Shown: positions 7,223-14,486 of the stretch, in pieces | Layout of the letters: every line of letters starts with the position of its first letter | Numbering within the stretch: the first letter of the stretch is position 1 | From: Thermoplasmata archaeon | GTDB taxonomy: Archaea; Thermoplasmatota; Thermoplasmata; Lutacidiplasmatales; UBA184 | DNA length: 16,835 nucleotides | Direction of reading: 5' to 3' | NCBI GenBank assembly: GCA_030043545.1 | Contig: JASHXM010000112.1 | Span: forward strand, 1 to 16,835 | The notes under the pieces: model-generated | The model's input: only the letters and a program-made list of their open reading frames with translations | Told to the model about the DNA's origin: nothing | Database searches by the model: none | Translations under genes and position numbers: made by a program

Positions 7223-8755
7223 TCAAACCCCCAGTCCGGTCAGCACTCGAGGGTCCCCGGTCACGCGGGGAGAGAGCGTGCCGAGTTGAGAAAAGCCGAA
7301 TCCGCCCCCGTTCGCGACCCCGGCGGCGTAGACGATCCCCGCCACGCGCGGAGCGCTGAGACGCAGCTTCTGTCGGACCCGCGGATCCGACATGATCGAC
7401 GCGTTCAGGTACGCCGTCGCCATCTCCGTCGCATCGGGCTCGCTCGTGAGCGGCGGGATCCCCGGAACGTTGAGGTACGCGTTCGTGCTCTGCGAGAGGA
7501 GGCTCGCGATCCCCCCCCCACTGATCGACGTCTCCTTGCCGGTCAGCCCGTCGAACAGGCCGCCTTGGATCCGGGCGCTGAACACGTCGGTCACCGCCTC
7601 CGCGGAGTTCCAGGCGCCTCCGACGAAGGCGTTCGCTGCCACGAGGAGGTACTCGGAGACCTCCTTTCCCTTCTTCGCCCAGAGCGCACCGGTCGTGAAG
7701 CTGTACTTGAGATCGACGACCCAGAACGGGTAGAAGACGGAGCCCGCGCCCGGAAGAACGCGGACCGGGGTCTGCGACCGGCGCGCGGCCCGGAGACCGG
7801 CGTACCCGCGCGTGATGGCGTGGAGCCGGGAGGGATCGCCGGCGAGGTGGGGGTACTGTTGGACGACCCGCGCCATCGCCTGGACCTGCGTGACGAGCCG
7901 TGCATCGTCGGTGGGGTTCGCCTGACTCTCCGACCCTAGGGTGACGAGGGCATCAGCGATGTGACGCTCCTGCTTGAGGCCCTCCAGCATGATCGCCGAG
8001 GACATGCTTTGGGACGCCTGGGCGGTCGCGGACTCATAGAGCGCGATCGCCTGGTGGGCCTTCCGACCGGCCTCGTCTACGCGGCCGCTCATGAACAGGT
8101 CGGCGGAGACGGCGACGAGTGAATTTGCCTGCAGCCGTTCGGGCAGCCCGGGAAACATCGCGGCGATCGCCTGATTCGACTGCGCCGCCGCGGTGAAGTT
8201 CTGGCCCATCAGACCGAACCGGTCCGGCTTCTGCGGGTCGCGGAGCAGCCCGACGTTGTTGAGCAGGTAGGCGTACGTCACGGCGAGCCCGCTCGCGTCC
8301 ACGATGTCCTTCTTCGCCTCGCCGCTCACGGCGAGAGCCGAGACCTCCTGGACCTTCGCTTGGAACAGGAAGACCTCCTTCGGCTGGTTGGACTGGGTCA
8401 CCTGCTCGTTGACCAGGAACGGCATCGTGACGAGCGGCTGTGCCAGAAGCGAGGACATGTTGAAGCGGTACTCCGTGGTTTCCGTATCGAGGCGAGGTTT
8501 TACGTTGTTAATGAATACGCCGTGACGCGCAACCGGATCGATGGTAGCGCCCTGCGAGATATCCATCCCGAGGGGGACCGCCTTGCGAAGCCAGTCCGCG
8601 ATCTCGAGCTTGACCTGGTCCAGATACTTCCGGGCGTCCATCAGCCGCTGGGCGGTGCCGCACGACTTGCAGACGACCGTGTCCCCGGAGGCCGCCGCCG
8701 CGTCCAGGGTCGCCCCGCAGTACTGGCAGCGGAGCGCGACCATGGAGGCGGCCAT
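7223..8755 (-). CDS. 510-residue protein with N-terminal zinc ribbon, unknown family
   Basis: The protein opens with a zinc ribbon, CQYC (10-13) and CKSC (29-32). A long mixed region follows. It includes alpha-helical, TPR-like stretches (for example ESATAQASQSMSSAIMLEGL) and a more beta-rich C-terminal part with AGSVFYPFWVVDLKYSFTTG around residues 338-357. That segment suggests a membrane-proximal or folded beta domain but is not a clear transmembrane helix. The C-terminus is Gly-rich (VANGGGFGFSQLGTLS). It begins 2 bases after the preceding gene's stop and ends 4 bases before the membrane-protein gene. An in-frame Met at residue 5 is an alternative start. A GAGG stretch about 10 bases upstream, in the end of the previous gene, could serve as a ribosome site. 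I do not recognise the family. The shared zinc-ribbon theme and packing place it in the SPFH unit. Confidence 0.85.
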   Translation of the reverse strand: MAASMVALRCQYCGATLDAAAASGDTVVCKSCGTAQRLMDARKYLDQVKLEIADWLRKAVPLGMDISQGATIDPVARHGVFINNVKPRLDTETTEYRFNMSSLLAQPLVTMPFLVNEQVTQSNQPKEVFLFQAKVQEVSALAVSGEAKKDIVDASGLAVTYAYLLNNVGLLRDPQKPDRFGLMGQNFTAAAQSNQAIAAMFPGLPERLQANSLVAVSADLFMSGRVDEAGRKAHQAIALYESATAQASQSMSSAIMLEGLKQERHIADALVTLGSESQANPTDDARLVTQVQAMARVVQQYPHLAGDPSRLHAITRGYAGLRAARRSQTPVRVLPGAGSVFYPFWVVDLKYSFTTGALWAKKGKEVSEYLLVAANAFVGGAWNSAEAVTDVFSARIQGGLFDGLTGKETSISGGGIASLLSQSTNAYLNVPGIPPLTSEPDATEMATAYLNASIMSDPRVRQKLRLSAPRVAGIVYAAGVANGGGFGFSQLGTLSPRVTGDPRVLTGLGV

Positions 8756-8757
8756 CG

Positions 8758-9672
8758 TTACCGCCTCTGCTGGATCTGCTTGCGGAGCTGCTCGATCTCA
8801 GCCTCGAGCTTCACGTACACCTCGGCCGAACGCTTCAGGGCCCAGCCGTCGGCCAGAGTGTTCATCGTCGAATTGCACCCGCGACAGGAGTAGATCTTGT
8901 TCGAGCCGACATCGAACGTCGGGAGCACCGAAGCCGACTCGCTCTTGGTCAGCGCAACCGTCAGCTCGGACGGAAGCTCGAAGAAGTTGATGGCGAGTCC
9001 GGTCACCTCGCGGCCGCAGAACCAGCACTTGACCGCCTTCTGCAGCTCCTGCCCCCGCGTGCGGGCGGACAACGCGGCGTCGCTGTTCTTCGCCTGGGTC
9101 CAGAAGATGCTCGCCTGCTGGTAGTGCGCACCGGCGGCTTTCGGATCGGTGTAGGCGGCCGCGTCGCCCTGCATCTCCTCGGAGAGGGCGAATAGCGCGA
9201 ATGCCCGGGCCATTCCGGTGATCGTCTCTTTCTGGAACAGTTCGGTCACGAACACGATGTTCTGACCGATCGCGGACTGGTAGTGCACGCCGGCCTGCTT
9301 CAGCGCCTGGGCTCGGGCGGCCTGCTGGGCCGGCGTATCGCGCGGCAATCCGAGCGCCGCGATGTCTTCGCTGACGATGGCGACCTCCGTGGCAAGGGAC
9401 GGGGCGGGCACCTCCCGAACCCCGAGCTTCAGCGTGGCCCCCCCGAGGTTCTTGAGGGCCACGGCGACGGCCGCGTAGGCGGTCGCATTCATCCCCGCGT
9501 GACTCAGTGCGACGAAGACCGCGTACGCCCCGGCCAGCTGGGCCGACTGCGGGTCGCCGTCCTTTTGGAACTTCATCTGGGCATCGGCATACTTCCCCTC
9601 CGCGGCCGGGAAGTTCCCCTGCGTGAACAGGTCGTTCGCCTGTTCGAACAGCTTCGCGCTGCTCCGGAACAT
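8758..9672 (-). CDS. TPR-like protein with split zinc ribbon and C-terminal coiled coil
   Basis: First gene of the six-gene unit, 304 residues from the ATG at 9672. The reading frame stays open to 9933, but that extension runs through the TATA-like promoter element and is rich in Arg/Pro noise, so the downstream ATG is preferred. Residues 1-210 are helical with TPR character (LFEQANDLFTQGNFPAAEG near the start, and AGAHYQQASIFWTQAKNSD later). Two zinc knuckles, CWFC (216-219) and CRGC (263-266), are separated by 43 residues instead of the usual 10-20. An intervening beta-rich insert (about 222-260) would complete one metal site. The last 20 or so residues (EAEIEQLRKQIQQ) look like a coiled coil. 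The likely role is an interaction scaffold for the operon's products. The family was not recognised. Confidence 0.87.
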   Translation of the reverse strand: MFRSSAKLFEQANDLFTQGNFPAAEGKYADAQMKFQKDGDPQSAQLAGAYAVFVALSHAGMNATAYAAVAVALKNLGGATLKLGVREVPAPSLATEVAIVSEDIAALGLPRDTPAQQAARAQALKQAGVHYQSAIGQNIVFVTELFQKETITGMARAFALFALSEEMQGDAAAYTDPKAAGAHYQQASIFWTQAKNSDAALSARTRGQELQKAVKCWFCGREVTGLAINFFELPSELTVALTKSESASVLPTFDVGSNKIYSCRGCNSTMNTLADGWALKRSAEVYVKLEAEIEQLRKQIQQRR

Positions 9673-9791
9673 GGAGTTACGGTCCTCCCGCGTTGCCGGA
9701 GCGTCCGAGCCCGCCGGGACGGGGCACCCCGGGCGCGGCACCGCCCAAGCCCGAGCTCCGCCCCCGATGGAGAAGCAACGTCTACCCCGGA

Positions 9792-9811
9792 AAGTCGGGC
9801 CCACCCGACTT
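9792..9811. promoter_or_regulatory. Perfect 8-bp inverted repeat, candidate operator or 5'-leader hairpin
   Basis: The plus strand reads AAGTCGGG-CCCA-CCCGACTT, two perfect 8-base arms around a 4-base centre. If the TATA-like element at 9837-9845 is used on the minus strand, transcription would start at about 9810-9815, so this repeat covers or directly follows the start site. It could be a repressor operator or a hairpin at the 5' end of the operon mRNA. The sequence shows the symmetry directly; function is inference. Confidence 0.45.
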
Positions 9812-9830
9812 CGGCGGCCCTGACCGAGAC

Positions 9831-9851
9831 TTCGGAGATAAATCTTCCGAA
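9831..9851 (-). promoter_or_regulatory. TATA-like promoter element inside a palindrome
   Basis: On the minus strand AGATTTATC (9845-9837) resembles an archaeal box A and is the most AT-rich spot in a GC-rich gap. It is flanked by TTCGGA and TCCGAA arms (9831-9836 and 9846-9851), making a 21-base inverted repeat. It lies about 165 bases before the ATG of the first gene of the six-gene unit, giving a predicted leader of about 140 bases, long for an archaeon. The overlap of box and palindrome suggests a regulator could occlude it. I find no comparable signal between the six genes, so this probably drives the whole unit. Confidence 0.5.
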
Positions 9852-10015
9852 ACTCGTCGAGGCACCGCCGGCGCGACTCGGGGAGAGGTCGGGCGACGTT
9901 CGCCGCGCGAAGAGTCTCGACGCCGAGCCCCACGACGCGGCTGGGCGGAATTTCGCGCTCGGGGTGGCGTCGTGGAGGTCATCCGGCGTTCCCTCCCGGT
10001 TCGGCGGGCCGAACC

Positions 10016-10396
10016 TCACCCGAGCCAGTTCCAGAAGTCGTCCCGCCAGACGTCGACGGTCTGCTTGATGTGGCGGAGGCGGATCGGCTTCAGTCCCTCT
10101 CGCTGCGCGCTGTCGAATCTCGCCCGAAGGCCTTCGGGCGTTTCTCGGGAGAGCCCGTCCAGGATGGCCCGAAGCTCATGTCCGATCCCGAGGTCGAGCG
10201 CGCGCTCCGGGTGTCGTACGATCAGACGGTAGAAGTGGCCGGTCGCCGTCTCCACGCGGAGCACCTGCCAGCCGAGCCGCTCGCCTCGGCGGGCGGCGAG
10301 GGTGTAGCCGGCGAGGTTCCCGATCGCCTCGGCGATGAAGCCGTCGTTCGGGAGGCCGGGTCGAAGGTGCAGGTCGAGCTCGAGGCCCCGAGCCAC
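10016..10396 (-). CDS. Small hypothetical protein
   Basis: About 126 residues from a GTG at 10396, beginning VARGLELDLHLRPGLPNDGF. The frame is open further upstream to 10594, but that part is Arg/Pro-rich, contains the AT-rich element at 10472-10484, and does not look like protein. The GTG is the only start codon between that element and the protein-like region. The product is a mixed alpha/beta protein with an amphipathic start, a GWQVLRVETATGHFYRLIVR strand pair in the middle and an aromatic C-terminus (VDVWRDDFWNWLG). There are no cysteines, membrane segments or catalytic motifs I can name. It is a single-gene unit that stops 343 bases before the SPFH unit starts. I do not recognise the family. 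Confidence 0.6.
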   Translation of the reverse strand: MARGLELDLHLRPGLPNDGFIAEAIGNLAGYTLAARRGERLGWQVLRVETATGHFYRLIVRHPERALDLGIGHELRAILDGLSRETPEGLRARFDSAQREGLKPIRLRHIKQTVDVWRDDFWNWLG

Positions 10397-10471
10397 GTCC
10401 GAGAAGCCGACCGGGGCTCTTGACGGCAGCGTTCGCCCGCGGCGGGGCCGAGCGCGGAGCCGGTCGTGAGC

Positions 10472-10484
10472 AATCGATTTAGGG
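10472..10484. promoter_or_regulatory. AT-rich element with AATCGATT palindrome between divergent genes
   Basis: The plus strand reads AATCGATTTAGGG. It is the only AT-rich patch in the 205-base gap between the minus-strand gene at 10396 and the plus-strand ABC gene at 10602. Read on the minus strand, CCCTAAATCG could be a weak TATA box about 84 bases before the GTG; read on the plus strand it is about 120 bases before the ABC start. It may serve either direction. Confidence 0.3.
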
Positions 10485-10601
10485 CGACCGAGGGCTGGGA
10501 GGGCCGCGTTCAGGAGAGGATGACCGCCGTTCGACCGGTCCCGCACGCACGGGACCCCCCACCGCTCGCCGTGAGTTCGTCGTCGCGGCCGCACCGATAG
10601 C

Positions 10602-11588
10602 GTGGCCTCGACGCTCGTCGCGAAGGCGACCGACCTCGGCTACGCCTACCGGCCCAGCGAGTTCGCCGTCCGTCACCTCAACCTCGAGCTGCGGCGCGGC
10701 GAGGTGTTCGGACTCCTCGGACGGAACGGCGCGGGCAAGACGACGACCGTTCGCCTCCTCACGACCCTGCTGACCCCGACCGAAGGCTCCGGCGAGCTGT
10801 TCGGCCGCGACCTCCGGTCGTGCGGCCGCGCAGAGCGGGCCCGCCTGGGGGTGGTCCTGCAGTCGGAATCGCTCGACTTCGTCTCGGTGGAGCGGAACCT
10901 CACCCTCTACGCGTTCCTCTGGGGCGTCCCCCGGGAGGTCGCGAAGGCCCGGGCCGAGGAGATGCTCGCGCTGTTCGAGCTCGAGGGGTCGCGTAAGCGC
11001 AAGCCGTGGGCGCTCTCCGGCGGCGAGCGCCGCCGCTTCCAGGTCGCGCGCGAGCTGATGCACGAGATGGAGCTCCTGTTCCTCGACGAGCCGACCGTCG
11101 GGCTCGACGCGCTGACGCGCCAGCGGATCCTCGACTACCTCGCGCAGCGGGCGCGCGCCGGGCTCTCGATCGTCTTCACGACGCACATCCTCCACGAGGC
11201 CGACCTGCTCTGCGACCGGATCGGGATCCTGCAGCGCGGCCGGCTCCGCGCGCTCGGCGTTCCGGCCGAGCTGAAGCGCCAGTACCGCGGCGCCCGCTTC
11301 GTCGAGGCGGAGTTCGACCGGGCGGTGACGCCCGAGGAGGACCGGGACCTTGACGCGCTGCTCGCGCGGAACGCCCCCGAGGCGCTCGAAGTGACCCGCG
11401 GCGGGACGCAGCTTCGGTTCCGGGCGCCGAACCCGGAGGGGCTCGTCGCCGAGGTGGCGCTCTGGGCCGCGCAGCGGGGGATCCGGCTCGCGAAGATCGC
11501 CGTCCGCGAAGCGACCCTCGAAGAGGCGTTCGTCGACCTCGTCACGGACGACGGCGAGAGCCGCCTCGGGGCGGTGGAGGCGCCGTGA
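10602..11588 (+). CDS. ABC-2 type exporter, ATP-binding protein
   Basis: This 328-residue ATPase subunit powers export by the permease encoded next to it. Motifs are complete: Walker A GRNGAGKT (40-47), Q-loop Gln87, signature LSGGE (138-142), Walker B LLFLDE ending at Glu163 with the D-loop TVGLD, and switch His195 in TTHILHEAD. After about residue 215 comes the extra C-terminal domain common in drug- and antibiotic-type (DrrA-like) ATPases. It starts at a GTG at 10602. Its TGA overlaps the GTG start of the permease (GTGA), so the pair is translationally coupled. The substrate cannot be told from the sequence; drug, lipid or peptide export are all possible. A daunorubicin-resistance label would be over-specific. 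Confidence 0.95.
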   Translation: MASTLVAKATDLGYAYRPSEFAVRHLNLELRRGEVFGLLGRNGAGKTTTVRLLTTLLTPTEGSGELFGRDLRSCGRAERARLGVVLQSESLDFVSVERNLTLYAFLWGVPREVAKARAEEMLALFELEGSRKRKPWALSGGERRRFQVARELMHEMELLFLDEPTVGLDALTRQRILDYLAQRARAGLSIVFTTHILHEADLLCDRIGILQRGRLRALGVPAELKRQYRGARFVEAEFDRAVTPEEDRDLDALLARNAPEALEVTRGGTQLRFRAPNPEGLVAEVALWAAQRGIRLAKIAVREATLEEAFVDLVTDDGESRLGAVEAP

Positions 11589-12355
11589 AGCTGCCGCCGG
11601 TCCTCCGGCTCCTCGTCCGGAACTTCGAGTCCAATCTCGACCTGATCACGCTCCTCGTGATGTTCGGCCAGCCGGCGTTCCTGATCGTCATCCTGGGGAC
11701 GATGTTCAACCCGATCGTCACATCGTCGTCGACCTCCGGGTCGTACACGGCGTTCCTCGTCCCCGGGATGATCGCGTCGCAGATGATCACCGGCGCCGTC
11801 CTGTCGGGCCGGATCTTCTGGCTCGACCGCCGCTGGTCGATGGTCGAGCAGCTGTTCTCGGGGCCGTTCCTCCGGGCGGAGTACCTCGCCGCGCTCCTCC
11901 TCACGACGCTCACGTTCGCGCTCGTCGGGGTCGGGATCCTCGCGCTCGTCGCGCTGCCGCTCGTGGGGCTCCCGCTCCTCTCGCCGCTCGAGCTGCTCGC
12001 GGTCCTGGGGACGATCGGGCTCGGCGCGATCTTCTTCGCGGGCCTCCTGATCACGATCGGGATCTACATCCGGTCGGCGAACCTCTACTTCACGATCCAG
12101 TCGCTCCTCCAGTACTTCCTGATCTTCATCTCCACCGTCTACTACCCGGTGACCTCCGCCACACCGGTCGCCCTCCGGGCGGTCGTCTACTCGAACCCGC
12201 TCACGTACGCGGCGAACGCGGTGCGGAGCGCCTTCCAGCACCGGTTCGGGAGCGACGACCTCGTGAGCATCGGCATCCTCGCCGGCCTCGCCGCCGTCAC
12301 GTTCACCTCCGCCGTCGTCTCGTTCCGGCGGGTCGAGTTCGGGCCGGTCCAGTAG
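11585..12355 (+). CDS. ABC-2 type exporter permease
   Basis: This 256-residue membrane subunit has about six transmembrane helices. The first segment is NLDLITLLVMFGQPAFLIVILGT, and a typical ABC-2 re-entrant and late-helix pattern follows (TTLTFALVGVGILALVALPLVGLP; IGLGAIFFAGLLITIGIYI). The conserved late motif VYYPVTSATPVALRAVVYSNPLTY is characteristic of ABC-2 permeases. A GTG start at 11585 overlaps the ATPase stop. It forms a membrane dimer or heteromer with the ATPase encoded immediately upstream. Its stop lies 12 bases from the stop of the convergent MFS gene. The substrate is unknown. Confidence 0.93.
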   Translation: MKLPPVLRLLVRNFESNLDLITLLVMFGQPAFLIVILGTMFNPIVTSSSTSGSYTAFLVPGMIASQMITGAVLSGRIFWLDRRWSMVEQLFSGPFLRAEYLAALLLTTLTFALVGVGILALVALPLVGLPLLSPLELLAVLGTIGLGAIFFAGLLITIGIYIRSANLYFTIQSLLQYFLIFISTVYYPVTSATPVALRAVVYSNPLTYAANAVRSAFQHRFGSDDLVSIGILAGLAAVTFTSAVVSFRRVEFGPVQ

Positions 12356-12367
12356 CGGACCCCGCGG

Positions 12368-13819
12368 TCAGTCGATCCCCGGCCTCGCCTCCGCCTTCGG
12401 CGCCGACTGGCGCCCCGCCAGGGTCGGGATCAGGGCGACCAGGATCAGCCCGGCGGAGACGGCGAAGATCAGGTGGATGGCGCTCAGGAAGCCGCTGCCG
12501 ACCGCCGCCGAGCTCCCCGTGTGCGCGCTCCCGAGCAGGATCGCGGTGATCTCGGGCCGGGAGAGGACGGACGACATGATGACGAGGGTGATCCCGAGGC
12601 TGATCGTCGCCCCGGTGTTCACGAACGTCGTCCCGATCCCCGAGGCGACGCCGCGCCGGTTCGGCGGCACCGCGGTCATCATCGCCGCCCGGTTCGGCGA
12701 GGCGAACAGCCCCATCCCCGAGCCGACGAGGACGAGCGGGGCGGCGAGCCCCAGCAGGCTCTCGTCCGGCCCGATCGTGGTGAGCCAGAGGAACCCCCCC
12801 GCGGAGATCAGCAGTCCCGCGACGAGGAACGGCCGGGGACCGTAGCGGTCGGAGAGCCAGCCGCTCACCGGCCCGACGACGGCAAGCGACGCCGAGGTCG
12901 GGATCAGGAACAGGCCCGCGGTGAACGGCGAGAGGAACCGCGGCGGCCCCTGGAGGTAGAAGACGAGGATGAACGTGAACGCGCCGCGGGCGAGCGCGTT
13001 CAGCAGCGTCGCCGTGGCGCTCCCGGCGAACTGCCGGATCCGGAACAGGCGCAGGTCCAGCATCGGCGCCCGTTCGTGCGCCTCGACCCAGACGAAGACG
13101 CCGAGCAGCACCGCCCCGACGACGCCGGTCGGCACCGCGGCGACGAACGGGATCGCGTCGAGCGCGCCGAGCGTGACGGCGACCAAGATGAGCGTCAGCC
13201 CGGCGGCGAAGACGACGTTCCCGACCCAGTCGATCTTCGGTTTCGACTCGGGTCTGGCGAGCTCGTGCAGCCCGGCGTGCGCGCGGAGCGTCGCGACGAG
13301 GCCGATCGGGACGTTGACGAAGAAGATCCACCGCCAGCCGACCGTCGAGGTGATGATCCCGCCGAGCACCAGCCCCGCGACGGCGCCGGCGACGATCGAT
13401 ACCTGGTTGATCCCGAGCGCGCGACCGCGCTCGTTCGGCGGGAAGGCGTCGGTGATGATCGCCGCGGAGTTCGAGAACAGGAACCCCGCCCCGACGGCCT
13501 GGACGAGCCGGAAGGCGACGAGCTCCGCACCGGTTTGCGAGAAGCCGCACAGCGCGGAGCCGACGGTGAAGATCGCGAAGCCGAGGACGTACAGCCGGAC
13601 CCGACCGAACAGGTCGGAGAGCCGCCCGAAGTTGAGCAGCACGACCGCCGTGAACAGCGAGTAGCCGAGCAGGATCCAGAGGAGCAGGGTCGCGCTCGTG
13701 TCGGGGAGCTCCCGCCCGATCGTCGGGAGCGCGATCAGCACGATGTTCGTATCGATCGACGCCATCAGCGTCGCGATCGTGGTGTTCGACAGCACCCGCC
13801 ACTTGTACTCCACCGTCAC
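12368..13819 (-). CDS. MFS transporter, DHA2-like drug:H+ antiporter
   Basis: This protein has 483 residues and about 14 membrane helices, as in the EmrB/QacA group. TM1 contains the DHA motif SIDTNIVLIALP with Asp23. Motif A appears as GRLSDLFGR (65-73), and the fifth-helix and loop region reads LGGIITSTVGWRWIFFVNVPIGL. It would export small hydrophobic compounds in exchange for protons; the exact substrate is not readable. A GTG at 13819 gives MTVEYKWRVL, with KW just before TM1 as in relatives; a second GTG two codons later is equally possible. A GGGGGAGG stretch sits immediately upstream. The gene appears to be transcribed alone. It converges on the ABC permease with only 12 bases between stops. 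Confidence 0.93.
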   Translation of the reverse strand: MTVEYKWRVLSNTTIATLMASIDTNIVLIALPTIGRELPDTSATLLLWILLGYSLFTAVVLLNFGRLSDLFGRVRLYVLGFAIFTVGSALCGFSQTGAELVAFRLVQAVGAGFLFSNSAAIITDAFPPNERGRALGINQVSIVAGAVAGLVLGGIITSTVGWRWIFFVNVPIGLVATLRAHAGLHELARPESKPKIDWVGNVVFAAGLTLILVAVTLGALDAIPFVAAVPTGVVGAVLLGVFVWVEAHERAPMLDLRLFRIRQFAGSATATLLNALARGAFTFILVFYLQGPPRFLSPFTAGLFLIPTSASLAVVGPVSGWLSDRYGPRPFLVAGLLISAGGFLWLTTIGPDESLLGLAAPLVLVGSGMGLFASPNRAAMMTAVPPNRRGVASGIGTTFVNTGATISLGITLVIMSSVLSRPEITAILLGSAHTGSSAAVGSGFLSAIHLIFAVSAGLILVALIPTLAGRQSAPKAEARPGID

Positions 13820-13907
13820 CTCCCCCGGCCCGCGCCGTCGGCCCGGCGCGCGGCGGGCGTGCGAAGGCGGTCGATCGGCATCGGGGCCGGCTACGCTCCG
13901 GGATCGG

Positions 13908-14351
13908 TCAGCCGAGCGACGAGCCGGGCGACTGCCCCTGCGCCATCTCGGTCGTCAGCCGGTCGATGTACTCACGGAAGATCGCGATCAGGTGTCGGGA
14001 GGAGATCACGCCGACGACCTGGTCGCCGGCGCGGACGACGAGCCGCCGCACCCCGAGCGTCGCCATCGTGCTCGCCACCTCGTCGGTCGGCGTCTCGGGC
14101 CCGACCGCCTGGACGTGAGGGGAGGCGATGGCGCTCACCGGCACCCGGCTCGGATCCGCGCCGGCCGCGACGATCTTCTCGAGAAAATCCCACTCGGTGA
14201 CGATCCCCGAGATCGTGGACGGTCCTCCGCGGGTCGCGATGGCGTACCCCTTCCTCGCCGCGACCATCTTCTGCGCGCAGGTGAGCGCGTCGGTCCGTTC
14301 ATCGATCGTGAGCAGCTGGGTGTCCATGATCTCCTTCGCGCGCCGGACCAT
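13908..14351 (-). CDS. CBS-domain pair protein
   Basis: This 147-residue protein has two tandem CBS domains (about residues 3-60 and 72-130). Typical segments are AKEIMDTQLLTIDERTDALT, IVTEWDFLEKIVA, then VSAIASPHVQAVGPETPTD and GVRRLVVRAGDQVVGVISSRHLI. CBS pairs form a Bateman module that usually binds adenine nucleotides or related ligands and acts as an energy sensor. There is no fused enzyme or channel, so it would act by itself or on an unknown partner. Stand-alone CBS proteins of this size are common in archaea. It has its own promoter-like element at leaderless distance. No partner gene is obvious nearby. Confidence 0.92.
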   Translation of the reverse strand: MVRRAKEIMDTQLLTIDERTDALTCAQKMVAARKGYAIATRGGPSTISGIVTEWDFLEKIVAAGADPSRVPVSAIASPHVQAVGPETPTDEVASTMATLGVRRLVVRAGDQVVGVISSRHLIAIFREYIDRLTTEMAQGQSPGSSLG

Positions 14352-14370
14352 GGGAGCGGAGACCGAACGC

Positions 14371-14380
14371 CGATTAAGAC
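14371..14380 (-). promoter_or_regulatory. TATA-like box, leaderless spacing, for the CBS gene
   Basis: The minus strand reads GTCTTAATCG in a GC-rich gap. The centre is about 24 bases before the ATG at 14351, so transcription starting 24-27 bases downstream would begin at or next to the start codon. No Shine-Dalgarno-like sequence precedes the ATG. This is the cleanest archaeal-type promoter signal in the window. Confidence 0.5.
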
Positions 14381-14486
14381 GGTGCCCGGGGGCGGCAGCG
14401 GCGCCTCCCCGGCCCCGATACCCTCGCCGCCCGAGCCCGCCACGGAGCTCGCCGCGCGTCGGCGGGGCGAGCCGGCGACGGGCCGC

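Larger units (their letters stand above)
9673..10015. other. Intergenic region with promoter and palindromes, no gene
   Basis: This 343-base stretch separates the start of the six-gene unit from the 3' end of the small gene at 10016-10396, both on the minus strand. It holds a TATA-like element and two inverted repeats, listed separately. Open frames on either strand here are Arg/Pro-rich and show no protein-like pattern. I see no tRNA-like cloverleaf and no T-run that would be a clear terminator for the upstream gene. Confidence 0.6.

Noticed and set aside
9673..9933. N-terminal extension of the TPR/zinc-ribbon protein
   Set aside because: The extension runs through the TATA-like element and both palindromes and has no protein-like pattern; the ATG at 9672 starts a clear helical domain.
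10397..10594. N-terminal extension of the small hypothetical gene
   Set aside because: Arg/Pro-rich, crosses the only AT-rich element in the gap, and lacks any structural pattern; a GTG at 10396 is available.
12473..14200. Long plus-strand open frame (575 codons) opposite the MFS and CBS genes
   Set aside because: It spans two unrelated minus-strand genes and the gap between them and has an Arg/Asp/Glu-rich noise composition.
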